From NCBI GenBank assembly GCA_019421865.1, contig JAHZEL010000008.1, positions 62,001-126,000 of the forward strand: a stretch of 64,000 bases of DNA. Reading direction: 5' to 3'. Below, one piece after another: positions 34,324-41,721 of the stretch. The DNA is from Desulfovibrionaceae bacterium. GTDB lineage: Bacteria; Desulfobacterota; Desulfovibrionia; Desulfovibrionales; Desulfovibrionaceae. The notes under the pieces are model-generated. The model was given only the letters and a program-made list of their open reading frames with translations, made no database searches and was not told the DNA's origin. The position numbers and the translations under genes were made by a program. How positions within the stretch are numbered: the stretch's first letter is position 1; each line of letters opens with the position of its first letter.

Positions 34324-34473
34324 ACCGCCGAAGGGCCCTTCGCTTTGCCGTCAGGCATGTTGTGCCGTACGGCAGAGTCTTTCTGCACGAAAAAAGACCG
34401 CTCCACGCCCCATCTGGAAGCAGCCCTTTCTGCAGCAGATGCCGTGTTGCCTCCCGTCCCTTTTCCGGTACAC

Positions 34474-34983
34474 TCACCGGTTGCTGCGATCTGAAGAACT
34501 TCCCGCAGACGCATGCGGTACGGACTGCGCGGCCAGCACTTTCAACCGAGAGCCTATCATGTCCAGATACCCGGGCATGGCTGCCCGGACAGGGGCCGAA
34601 AGTTCCAGACTCCAGTGCTGCCAGCAAAGAGGCTCCATGCCCGCCACATGAAGCGCCGGACGAAATCCCCGCAGCGCCGCAAGATCCAGCGCATCCAGAA
34701 GATCGTCGTCATGCAGCGTCAGACGGCCGGAGCGCATGCGGACAAAACTGTCCCGCGACAACCAGTACAGGGAGCCGGGCTTTTCTCCCGCCACCACGGC
34801 ATCCAGCGCCACGATGTGCTCATAGCCTTCCAGAACGGAAAAGCAGTCGGCCAGCGACGTGCCGAGTTCAAGCCTGTCCGCTCCGGCAGGATCCCGGTCC
34901 TCCAGCTCCCGCAGCGCATGCACGCCGAGCCCGTCGTCTCCCATCAGAATATTTCCCATGCCGAGCAGAAGAACCCTTGCCAC
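34474..34983 (-). CDS. Hydrogenase maturation protease (HyaD/HybD family)
   Basis: A 169-residue endopeptidase. The N-terminal ARVLLLGMGNILMGDDGLGVHALREL contains the GNxLMGDDGxG motif with the nickel-sensing Glu/Asp; VALDAVVAGEKPGSLYWL and a His in LHVAGMEP complete the fold. It cleaves the C-terminal extension of NiFe-hydrogenase large subunits after nickel insertion. No hydrogenase genes are in this window, so it acts on a distant operon. Faces mgtE convergently; 151 bases separate the stops. Confidence 0.88.
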   Translation of the reverse strand: MARVLLLGMGNILMGDDGLGVHALRELEDRDPAGADRLELGTSLADCFSVLEGYEHIVALDAVVAGEKPGSLYWLSRDSFVRMRSGRLTLHDDDLLDALDLAALRGFRPALHVAGMEPLCWQHWSLELSAPVRAAMPGYLDMIGSRLKVLAAQSVPHASAGSSSDRSNR

Positions 34984-35150
34984 ATGTCACCTCCTTGTCC
35001 GCAGCATGCCTGCCCGCAAGGAAAATGACCATGATAAACGGCGCGAGCTCCTTTTCCGCAGGCCGAAACGAACGGCCCGGAGTGTTTCTGCAAGCGCCCG
35101 TCCTTCCCGCTTGCGCATCCCTGCGCCATACCGGCAGCTCGTCATGCAGA

Positions 35151-35178
35151 AAGGGCGGCCCCTTACGGGACCGCCCTT
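35151..35178 (-). terminator. Possible terminator downstream of argH-linked small gene
   Basis: A hairpin with arms AAGGGCGG and CCGCCCTT around a CCC/GGG extension, 98 bases beyond the 85-residue gene. The T-run on the minus strand is poor, so assignment is tentative. Confidence 0.4.
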
Positions 35179-35275
35179 AAAGCTCATGGTCTGCAACACG
35201 CGTTGCTTGAATCAGTAAGAAGGTATTCCGGAAGCGGAACCCGGCAACGCCCTTCCGCTCCTGCGCCGCCCCTTC

Positions 35276-35533
35276 CTAGTAGAAGAAGCTCTCGCCTTCC
35301 GGCGTGATCTCGATATCCTGCGTTATGGGATCAATGAGACGGCAGTAACCGTAATTGAGCCACTCATCCAGCGTGTTGAGAAGGTTCTCGCGCGTGAAGC
35401 CCTCATGAACGGACTGTTCCAGAATTCTCGGAAAGAATCCCGGAGGCAGCGGCCGGGGCGCGGAATGCACGGCCTTCTTCAGCCAGTCTCGGGTTTCTTC
35501 CGGCGTTGCGGGAGCGCGCTTCTTGCGGGGCAT
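35276..35533 (-). CDS. Small conserved-looking protein downstream of argH
   Basis: An 85-residue protein, PRKKRAPATPEETRDWLKKAV with LEQSVHEGFTRENLLNTLDEWLNYGYCRLIDP. Start 2 bases after the argH stop, so it is translationally coupled to argH. A basic N-terminus and a winged-helix-like C-terminal half (TRENLLNTLDEWLNYGYCRL, then a beta pair) are visible. I do not recognise a named family. Coupling suggests coexpression with arginine synthesis, not necessarily a role in it. Confidence 0.7.
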   Translation of the reverse strand: MPRKKRAPATPEETRDWLKKAVHSAPRPLPPGFFPRILEQSVHEGFTRENLLNTLDEWLNYGYCRLIDPITQDIEITPEGESFFY

Positions 35534-35535
35534 GA

Positions 35536-36921
35536 CTACTTGTCACCATCGAGCCAGCGCGTGATGTTCTCAAGCTGGCGCTTCACGGATTCCGGTCCCG
35601 TTCCGCCGGGAACGTTGCGGCGGGCCACGGCGGTGTCATAGTCGAGCGCGGTGAACACGTCTTCGTCGATGAGCTCGCTCAGTTCGCGCAGCTCGCCCAG
35701 CGTAAGGTTCTCGAGTCCCACGCCCTTCTCTTCGGCCAGCGCCACGGCACGGCCGGAAACATGGTGGGCTTCGCGGAAAGGCATCCCCTTGGTGACCAGA
35801 TAGTCGGCCAGCTCGGTGGCGTTCAGGAAGCCTGCGGCAAGGGCCTTGCGCATGCGTTCGGGATGGAAGGTGATGCCTTCCAGCATATCGGCCATGAGGG
35901 AGAGCGAATGACGCACGGTCTTGTCGGTATCGATGAAGGGAATCTTGTCTTCCTGAAGGTCACGGTTGTACGTGAGCGGAATGCCCTTCATGATGGTCAT
36001 GAGATTGATGAGATTGCCGTACACCCGGCCCGTCTTGCCGCGCATGATCTCGGCCACGTCGGGATTCTTCTTCTGAGGCATGATGGAAGAGCCGGTGGAA
36101 TGCTTGTCGGAAAGCGTGACGTAGCCGAAAAGCGGATTGGCCCACCAGATGATTTCTTCGCAGAAGCGGGAAAGATGTCCCATGCAGGTGCTGCCGCAGA
36201 ACAGGGCTTCCAGAGCGAAGTCGCGGTCGGCCACGGCGTCCATGCTGTTGTCGAAGATGCCGTACATGCCGAGTTCCTCGGCCACCATGGCGGGATTGAG
36301 CGCGTAGGTGGTGCCGGCAAGAGCCGCGGCGCCCAGCGGGCTGACGCGCGCCCGGCGTTCGCAGTCGGCCATGCGTTCCACATCGCGCTTCAGCATCCAG
36401 GCGTAGGCCAGGAGATGATGCGCAAGGCTCACGGGCTGGGCGGGCTGCATGTGCGTGCAGCCGGGCAGCAGCACGGCGCGGTTTTCTTCGGCGCGCTTCA
36501 CGAACACGCGCACGAGAGCACGGGCCAGACGCATCCATTCACGCAGCTGATCCGACACGAAGAGGCGGAAATCGAGGCAGACCTGATCGTTGCGGCTGCG
36601 GCCAGTATGAAGCTTCTTGCCCACCTCGCCCACGATCTGGGTCAGACGGGTTTCGATGTTCATGTGCACGTCTTCCAGCTCCTGCTTCCAGGGGAAGGAG
36701 CCTTCCTCGATTTCGCGCTTCACCTGCTCAAGTCCCTCGATGAGCCGAGCGGCCTCCGCGCGGGTGATGACGCCCTGCTCGCCCAGCATGCGGGCATGGG
36801 CTTTGGAACCGGCGATATCCTGCGCATAGAGCGCACTGTCGAACGAAATGGATTCCGTATAGGCTTCCACGGCAAGGCTGGTGCTTTCTTTGAAGCGGCC
36901 GCCCCAAGGCTTGTCGGACAT
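35536..36921 (-). CDS. argH: Argininosuccinate lyase
   Basis: A 461-residue enzyme from ATG 36921 (GGAG six bases upstream; the 25-residue extension in the frame is not supported). MSDKPWGGRFKESTSLAVEAYTES opens the fumarase/aspartase-superfamily fold; DVHMNIETRL, THMQPAQPVSLAHHLLAYAW, and the signature GSSIMPQKKNPDVAE are all present. It splits argininosuccinate into arginine and fumarate. It follows argG on the same strand, but a terminator-like hairpin lies between. Confidence 0.96.
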   Translation of the reverse strand: MSDKPWGGRFKESTSLAVEAYTESISFDSALYAQDIAGSKAHARMLGEQGVITRAEAARLIEGLEQVKREIEEGSFPWKQELEDVHMNIETRLTQIVGEVGKKLHTGRSRNDQVCLDFRLFVSDQLREWMRLARALVRVFVKRAEENRAVLLPGCTHMQPAQPVSLAHHLLAYAWMLKRDVERMADCERRARVSPLGAAALAGTTYALNPAMVAEELGMYGIFDNSMDAVADRDFALEALFCGSTCMGHLSRFCEEIIWWANPLFGYVTLSDKHSTGSSIMPQKKNPDVAEIMRGKTGRVYGNLINLMTIMKGIPLTYNRDLQEDKIPFIDTDKTVRHSLSLMADMLEGITFHPERMRKALAAGFLNATELADYLVTKGMPFREAHHVSGRAVALAEEKGVGLENLTLGELRELSELIDEDVFTALDYDTAVARRNVPGGTGPESVKRQLENITRWLDGDK

Positions 36922-37029
36922 GGTAACTCCAGAATGATTATGACCCGCTCGGAGCGGAAACTGAGGAAAAAGGCCGATTGCGCGGCGATCTTTCAAAAAC
37001 GGGCGGAACCGGATGTCCGGCCCCGCCTG

Positions 37030-37060
37030 AAAAACGAACCGGGGGAAAGGCTCCCCCGGT
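37030..37060 (-). terminator. Hairpin/terminator between argG and argH
   Basis: On the minus strand ACCGGGGGA pairs with TCCCCCGGT around an AGCCTT-type loop and is followed by TCGTTTTTC. It begins 7 bases after the argG stop, so some transcripts would end there and argH would be expressed from readthrough or its own promoter. Confidence 0.75.
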
Positions 37061-37067
37061 CATCATG

Positions 37068-38276
37068 CTACTTCAGGAAGCGGCTCACACGGTCGGCATA
37101 GCCGCGGATGCGCAGGCCCTGCAGACGGATGAAGCCGGCGGCGTCCTTGTGATCGTAGGTGGCGCATTCCTCGAAGGTGGCCAGATCCTGGCAGTACAGG
37201 CTGTGGGGAGAATAGCGACCCACGGGCCAGGCGTTGCCCTTGTAGAGCTTGAGGCGCACTTCGCCGGTCACGCCGCGCTGCATCTGGTCGATGAGGGCCT
37301 GCATGGCTTCGCGTTCGGGAGAGAACCAGAAGCCGTTGTACACGGCAGCGGCGTAGCGGGGAATGATGGTCTCGCGGGTGGCAAGAGCTTCACGGTCGAG
37401 GCAGATGCCTTCGAGATCCTGATGGGCGATGTGCAGCACGGTGCCGCCGGGGGTTTCGTACACGCCGCGGCTCTTCATGCCGACGAAACGGTTTTCCACC
37501 ATGTCGAGACGGCCGATGCCGTGCTTGCCGGCAATCTTGTTCAGGGTCATGACCATTTCGCGGGGGGTGAGGCGTTCGCCGTTCAGCGTGACGGCGTCGC
37601 CCTTTTCAAAGCCGATGGTGATGTATTCAGGTTCGTTGGGAGCCTGTTCCACGGGCACGGCCATGACATAGCTGTTCGGGCCGGGTTCTTCCCACGGATC
37701 CTCGAGTTCGCTGCCTTCAAAGGAGCAGTGCAGCATGTTGCGGTCCATGCTGTAGTGCTTGTTGGAGGAATTGACCGGAATGCCGTGCTTTTCGGCAAAG
37801 GCGGTAAGAGCGGTACGGCTCATGAGATCCCATTCGCGCCAGGGAGCGATGACCTGAAGGTCGGGAGCCAGAGCGTTGATGGAAAGTTCGAAACGCACCT
37901 GGTCGTTGCCCTTGCCGGTAGCGCCGTGAGCAATGGCCACAGCGCCTTCCTGACGGGCGATTTCCACGAGACGCTTGGAAATGAGCGGACGGGCGATGGA
38001 GGTACCCATGAGGTAGCGGCCTTCATAGGTGGCGCCGGAACGCAGCATGGGATAGATGTAGTCGCTGGCGAATTCGTCGCGCAGGTCCTCGATGTAGGCC
38101 TTGGTGGCGCCGGTCTTGAGGGCCTTGGGTTCCACGCCGTCGAGATCGTCCTCCTGACCGAGATCGGCGGTGACGGTGATGACTTCATAGCCGCGCTCGA
38201 CGATGAGCCACTTGAGGATGACGGAGGTGTCGAGACCGCCGGAATACGCAAGGATAACTTTATTGTTCTTAGCCAT
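37068..38276 (-). CDS. argG: Argininosuccinate synthase
   Basis: A 402-residue ATP-dependent ligase joining citrulline and aspartate. The N-terminal PP-loop motif VILAYSGGLDTSVIL (about residues 7-21), then VTADLGQEDDLDG, ATGKGNDQVRFE and EWDLMSRTALTAFAEKHGIP. Full standard length, ATG preceded by GTGAGG. The 5' leader is about 155 bases from the predicted promoter at 38437-38465. Confidence 0.97.
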   Translation of the reverse strand: MAKNNKVILAYSGGLDTSVILKWLIVERGYEVITVTADLGQEDDLDGVEPKALKTGATKAYIEDLRDEFASDYIYPMLRSGATYEGRYLMGTSIARPLISKRLVEIARQEGAVAIAHGATGKGNDQVRFELSINALAPDLQVIAPWREWDLMSRTALTAFAEKHGIPVNSSNKHYSMDRNMLHCSFEGSELEDPWEEPGPNSYVMAVPVEQAPNEPEYITIGFEKGDAVTLNGERLTPREMVMTLNKIAGKHGIGRLDMVENRFVGMKSRGVYETPGGTVLHIAHQDLEGICLDREALATRETIIPRYAAAVYNGFWFSPEREAMQALIDQMQRGVTGEVRLKLYKGNAWPVGRYSPHSLYCQDLATFEECATYDHKDAAGFIRLQGLRIRGYADRVSRFLK

Positions 38277-38436
38277 GACAAGACCTCACGGGCGCAGGCG
38301 CCCATGGTTGACGGTTACTCCCGCCGGAGACGCGCCGGAAAAACGGCTCTCCGGCATGCGGGAACCCCATCCCATGAGGACGGGCAGTTTTCGGAAAAGA
38401 TTCACGCCGGGGTCACCCGACGCGGAAGAAACCTTC

Positions 38437-38465
38437 TTGTAGAAGGATTCTCACGCTTTGTAAAG
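38437..38465 (-). promoter_or_regulatory. argG promoter
   Basis: On the minus strand TTTACA (38465-38460), a 17-base spacer and TACAAG (38442-38437). This repeats the TTTACA-17 layout seen before rubrerythrin and the TauE/SafE genes. Confidence 0.5.
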
Positions 38466-38484
38466 TCCCGGAAAGGCTGCGGCA

Positions 38485-38525
38485 CAGCAAAGGGCCGCCC
38501 TTCCGGGAATCGGAAGCGGCGGCCC
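38485..38525 (-). terminator. Possible terminator after TAXI binding protein 2
   Basis: GGGCCGCC and GGCGGCCC pair across 38492-38525, followed on the minus strand by TTTGCTG. It is 34 bases beyond the stop. The weak T-run lowers confidence. Confidence 0.5.
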
Positions 38526-38558
38526 GTATGCGGGCAGAAAAAGCCTCCGCAGCGCGGA

Positions 38559-39530
38559 CTACTTCAGCACGCCCACTTCCTTGTAGTACTTCGCCGCGCC
38601 GGGATGGAGCGGAATGCCGGCAAGGTCGGTCACGGCGCCTTCAAGGGTGATGTCCTTCATGACGGCGTGGGACTTCTTCACGATGTCCTGATTCTCCCAG
38701 AAGCACTTGGTGAGATCGTACACCACGTCTTCAGGCAGGGATGCGTCGGTGATGAGGATCATCTTCACGGCCGTGGTCTGAACGGCCTTGTCCTGATCGG
38801 GATAGGTGCCGGCCGGGATCTGGAACTTGGCGTACCAGGGATAGTCCTTGCTGAGCTTTTCGAAGGTGGCGTCGTCGATGTTCACGAGACGGCCGTCGGC
38901 GGTGGCGCACATTTCGGACACACCGGCGTTGGGAAGACCGGCCATGATCCAGGTGCCGTCGAGCTGCTTGTTGCGCATGAGGTCACCTGCTTCGGCGGGG
39001 CCGACGTACTGGGGCTTGATGTCGCCGGGGTACTTGAGACCGGCGGCGGCGAAGTGCACCTGCGTTTCACCGATGGTGGTGCCGCCGGCAACGCCCGGAG
39101 CGAAAACCTTGCCCTTGAAGTCCTGCAGGGTGTTCACGTTGCTGTCGGCGCGGGCGATGACCTGGTTGGGATTGTAGTACAGGCCGGCGATGATGCGCAC
39201 GTCGGGGTACTCATGACCCTTGAACATATCGAGGCCCTTCATGGCCTGATAGGTGATGCTGGTGATGGCGAAGGAGACCTGGGCATCCTTCATGCTGAGC
39301 AGCTGGAGATTCTGCACGCCGCCCTTGGAAGACTGCACGCTGGCTTTCACATAGGGAAGCTTGGTGCTCCAGAGATTGCCGAGCGCCGCGCCGATGGGAT
39401 AGAGGGTGCTCGTGGTGGCGGCGGTGGGGATGCTGATGGTCACGGGCGCATGATCGGCGGCCCTGACTTCCGTGCCGCAGAAAAGCATGGACACGGCTGC
39501 CATCATGGAAAGAAGCACTTTACCGTACAT
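38559..39530 (-). CDS. TRAP transporter solute-binding protein, TAXI family (system 2)
   Basis: A 323-residue periplasmic protein from ATG 39530 (AGGAG upstream). Signal peptide MYGKVLLSMMAAVSMLFCG, with cleavage near VRAADH. TAXI features: ISIPTAATTSTLYPIGAALG, VQSSKGGVQNLQLLSMKDAQVSFA, GKVFAPGVAGGTTIGETQ, and C-terminal LHPGAAKYYKEVG. It is only distantly similar to the system 1 binding protein, so the two likely recognise different solutes. In this operon it follows the permease, the reverse of system 1. Confidence 0.94.
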   Translation of the reverse strand: MYGKVLLSMMAAVSMLFCGTEVRAADHAPVTISIPTAATTSTLYPIGAALGNLWSTKLPYVKASVQSSKGGVQNLQLLSMKDAQVSFAITSITYQAMKGLDMFKGHEYPDVRIIAGLYYNPNQVIARADSNVNTLQDFKGKVFAPGVAGGTTIGETQVHFAAAGLKYPGDIKPQYVGPAEAGDLMRNKQLDGTWIMAGLPNAGVSEMCATADGRLVNIDDATFEKLSKDYPWYAKFQIPAGTYPDQDKAVQTTAVKMILITDASLPEDVVYDLTKCFWENQDIVKKSHAVMKDITLEGAVTDLAGIPLHPGAAKYYKEVGVLK

Positions 39531-39594
39531 AATCACTCCTGAACCTTTGAGAGTTTGCCTTCCGCCCTCAGGGGAGAAAGGAGAAAAACCGTTG

Positions 39595-41604
39595 TCAGAC
39601 GGCGCGGGCCGCCGAATCGCTCCGACCGGATGCTCCCGAGGAACGCCTGTTGAGCACGGCGGCCACGAGAATGACGGCAATGCCCACGGCATCGGTGGAC
39701 AGCCCCGGATCGATGGTAAGAACCGCGCCTGCAATGAACAGGAAGCTCTGAAGCAGCGTACAGGGACCGAAAAGCCAGCGCTCCAGACCGGCGGCCAGGG
39801 CGCACACGCCGAAGCTGGCGGTGATGAAGGCCCACACGGTAGCGAGACCGGGGTTGGCGGAGCTGTACAGCAGAAGCGGGTTGTTGAGGAAGAAGAACGG
39901 CAGAATGAAGCCGGTCAATCCCAGCCTTACGGCAATGAGGGTGGTCTTCGTCTCGTTGGAGTTGGCAATGCCTGCGGCCACGTAGGACGACATGGCCACC
40001 GGAGGCGTGATGTTGGAAAGGCAGGCATAGAACAGGCAGAACATGTGGGCGGACATGGGCTGCACGCCCACGCCGGTGAGCACGGGCACGGCCACGGCGG
40101 CCACGATGACGTAGGCGGCCACGCCGGGCACGCCCATGCCGAGAATGGTGCTCATGACCATGACGAACACGCCGCCGAGATAGAGCTGTCCTTCGCCCAC
40201 ATACTTGAGCACCTGGAAGCCGAAAGTCAGACCGAGACCGGTCAGGGACACGGATCCGATGATGATGCCGATGATGACGCAGGAAACGCCCACGCCCACG
40301 GCGCCTCTGGCGCCTTCTTCAAGAGCTTCCAGAATACGCTTCGGCCCCATGCGGGTTTCGGGAGAAAGCCACGAGGCGATCACCGTGGCCAGAATGGCCA
40401 TGGCCGCGGCGAACAGCGGGGTGTATCCCATGAACATGACGACCATGAGCACCACCAGCGGAATGATGAGGTGGCCGCGCTTCTTGATCACCACGATGGC
40501 GTCGGGAATGTATTCCTTGGAAAGTCCCTTCAGGCCCAGCTTTCTGGCCTCGAAGTGCACGGCCATGATGAGGGCGAGATAGTACAGGAAGGCGGGAATG
40601 GCGGCCGCAAGCATGACCTTGGTGTAGCTCACGCCGAGAAATTCCGCCATGATGAAGCCAACGGCGCCCATGATGGGCGGCGCGAACTGTCCGCCGGTGC
40701 TGGCCACGGCTTCCACGGCTCCGGCGAATTCCGCCTTGTAGCCGGTCTTCTTCATGAGAGGAATGGTGATGGCGCCCGTGGTGGCCACGTTGGCAAGGGC
40801 GCTGCCGTTGATCATGCCCATGAGGGCGCTGGCAATGACCGACACCTTGGCCGGGCCGCCGGCGGAACGTCCCACGAGGGTGAGCGCCAGATCGTTGATG
40901 AACTCACTGAAGCCGCTGATGCGCAGGAAGGCGCCGAAGAGCACGAAAAGAAAGACATAGGTGGCCGAAACGCCCACGCCCACGCCGAGCAGGCCCTGAC
41001 TGCCCCAGAACATGTGGTCGAGCACGCGCGAGAGCGAAAAGCCCACGTGTCCGAAGGCTCCGGGCAGATACTTGCCGAAGAAGGCATAGATAAGAAACAC
41101 GAGCGCGAGCACGGCGAGATTGGGCACCACGCGGCGCGCGCATTCAAAGGCCACAAGCACACCGATGCCCGCCACCACATAATCCTGCGTGGTGAACCAT
41201 CCGCCGCTCATGGCAATGGCGTCATAATGCAGAATGAGGTAGCCGAAGGCATAAAGGCTTGCGCCCACGCACACCAGGTCCCAGATCGTGGGCAGCGTTC
41301 TCGTTCTCTTTTCGCGGCGCAGCGCCGGATACATGAACGAGGCAAGCACCAGAAGAAAGATGATGTGAAACGAACGCAGCTTCATGGCGTCCATCGTGGC
41401 GAACACGGACGCATACAGCTGAAACAGCGAAAAGACCACGCATATGATGCCGATGAAGCGGGCAAACGGCCCCTTGAAATGGCGGGTGCGGGATTCGCTG
41501 TCCTTTTCCTCCACGAGAGCCTGCGCCCTCGCCTGCTCCTGTGCGTCGGCAACGACATCTCCTGCCGCCGTCACCTCGACGCCCTGAACCATACTCTTGT
41601 CCAT
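39595..41604 (-). CDS. TRAP transporter fused permease (4TM/12TM), system 2
   Basis: A 669-residue integral membrane protein starting at ATG 41604. The N-terminal 4-TM Q-like region and C-terminal M-like domain are fused, with FGAFLRISGFSEFINDLALTLVG, GMINGSALANVATTGAITIPLMKKTGY, GGQFAPPIMGAVGFIMAEFLGV and GMGVPGVAAYVIVAAVAVPVL. An acidic and Gln/Ala-rich N-terminus precedes the first helix. It works with the TAXI binding protein 64 bases downstream. A promoter lies upstream, between it and the flavoprotein dehydrogenase gene. Confidence 0.93.
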   Translation of the reverse strand: MDKSMVQGVEVTAAGDVVADAQEQARAQALVEEKDSESRTRHFKGPFARFIGIICVVFSLFQLYASVFATMDAMKLRSFHIIFLLVLASFMYPALRREKRTRTLPTIWDLVCVGASLYAFGYLILHYDAIAMSGGWFTTQDYVVAGIGVLVAFECARRVVPNLAVLALVFLIYAFFGKYLPGAFGHVGFSLSRVLDHMFWGSQGLLGVGVGVSATYVFLFVLFGAFLRISGFSEFINDLALTLVGRSAGGPAKVSVIASALMGMINGSALANVATTGAITIPLMKKTGYKAEFAGAVEAVASTGGQFAPPIMGAVGFIMAEFLGVSYTKVMLAAAIPAFLYYLALIMAVHFEARKLGLKGLSKEYIPDAIVVIKKRGHLIIPLVVLMVVMFMGYTPLFAAAMAILATVIASWLSPETRMGPKRILEALEEGARGAVGVGVSCVIIGIIIGSVSLTGLGLTFGFQVLKYVGEGQLYLGGVFVMVMSTILGMGVPGVAAYVIVAAVAVPVLTGVGVQPMSAHMFCLFYACLSNITPPVAMSSYVAAGIANSNETKTTLIAVRLGLTGFILPFFFLNNPLLLYSSANPGLATVWAFITASFGVCALAAGLERWLFGPCTLLQSFLFIAGAVLTIDPGLSTDAVGIAVILVAAVLNRRSSGASGRSDSAARAV

Positions 41605-41637
41605 CAGAATACACCTATGGGAATGTTGCGGAACTAT

Positions 41638-41651
41638 CCCCGGATCCGGGG
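41638..41651. promoter_or_regulatory. 14-bp palindrome in TRAP 2 leader
   Basis: CCCCGGATCCGGGG is a perfect palindrome 34 bases before the permease start and about 16 bases downstream of the predicted -10. It could be an operator or the base of a leader hairpin; function unknown. Confidence 0.35.
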
Positions 41652-41666
41652 ACATCCTCTCCTGTT

Positions 41667-41695
41667 GTCTAACGACCGCAGGGGTAAGCTGTCAA
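41667..41695 (-). promoter_or_regulatory. Promoter of TAXI-TRAP operon 2
   Basis: On the minus strand TTGACA (41695-41690) with a 17-base spacer and TTAGAC (41672-41667). The -35 is consensus and the -10 weak, consistent with a regulated promoter inside the dehydrogenase-TRAP gap. Confidence 0.5.
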
Positions 41696-41721
41696 GCAAT
41701 ACTGCCGGAATTGACGAAAAC

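Noticed and set aside
36978..39542. An 854-codon open frame on the plus strand
   Set aside because: Antisense to argG and the TAXI binding protein; no ribosome site or motif.
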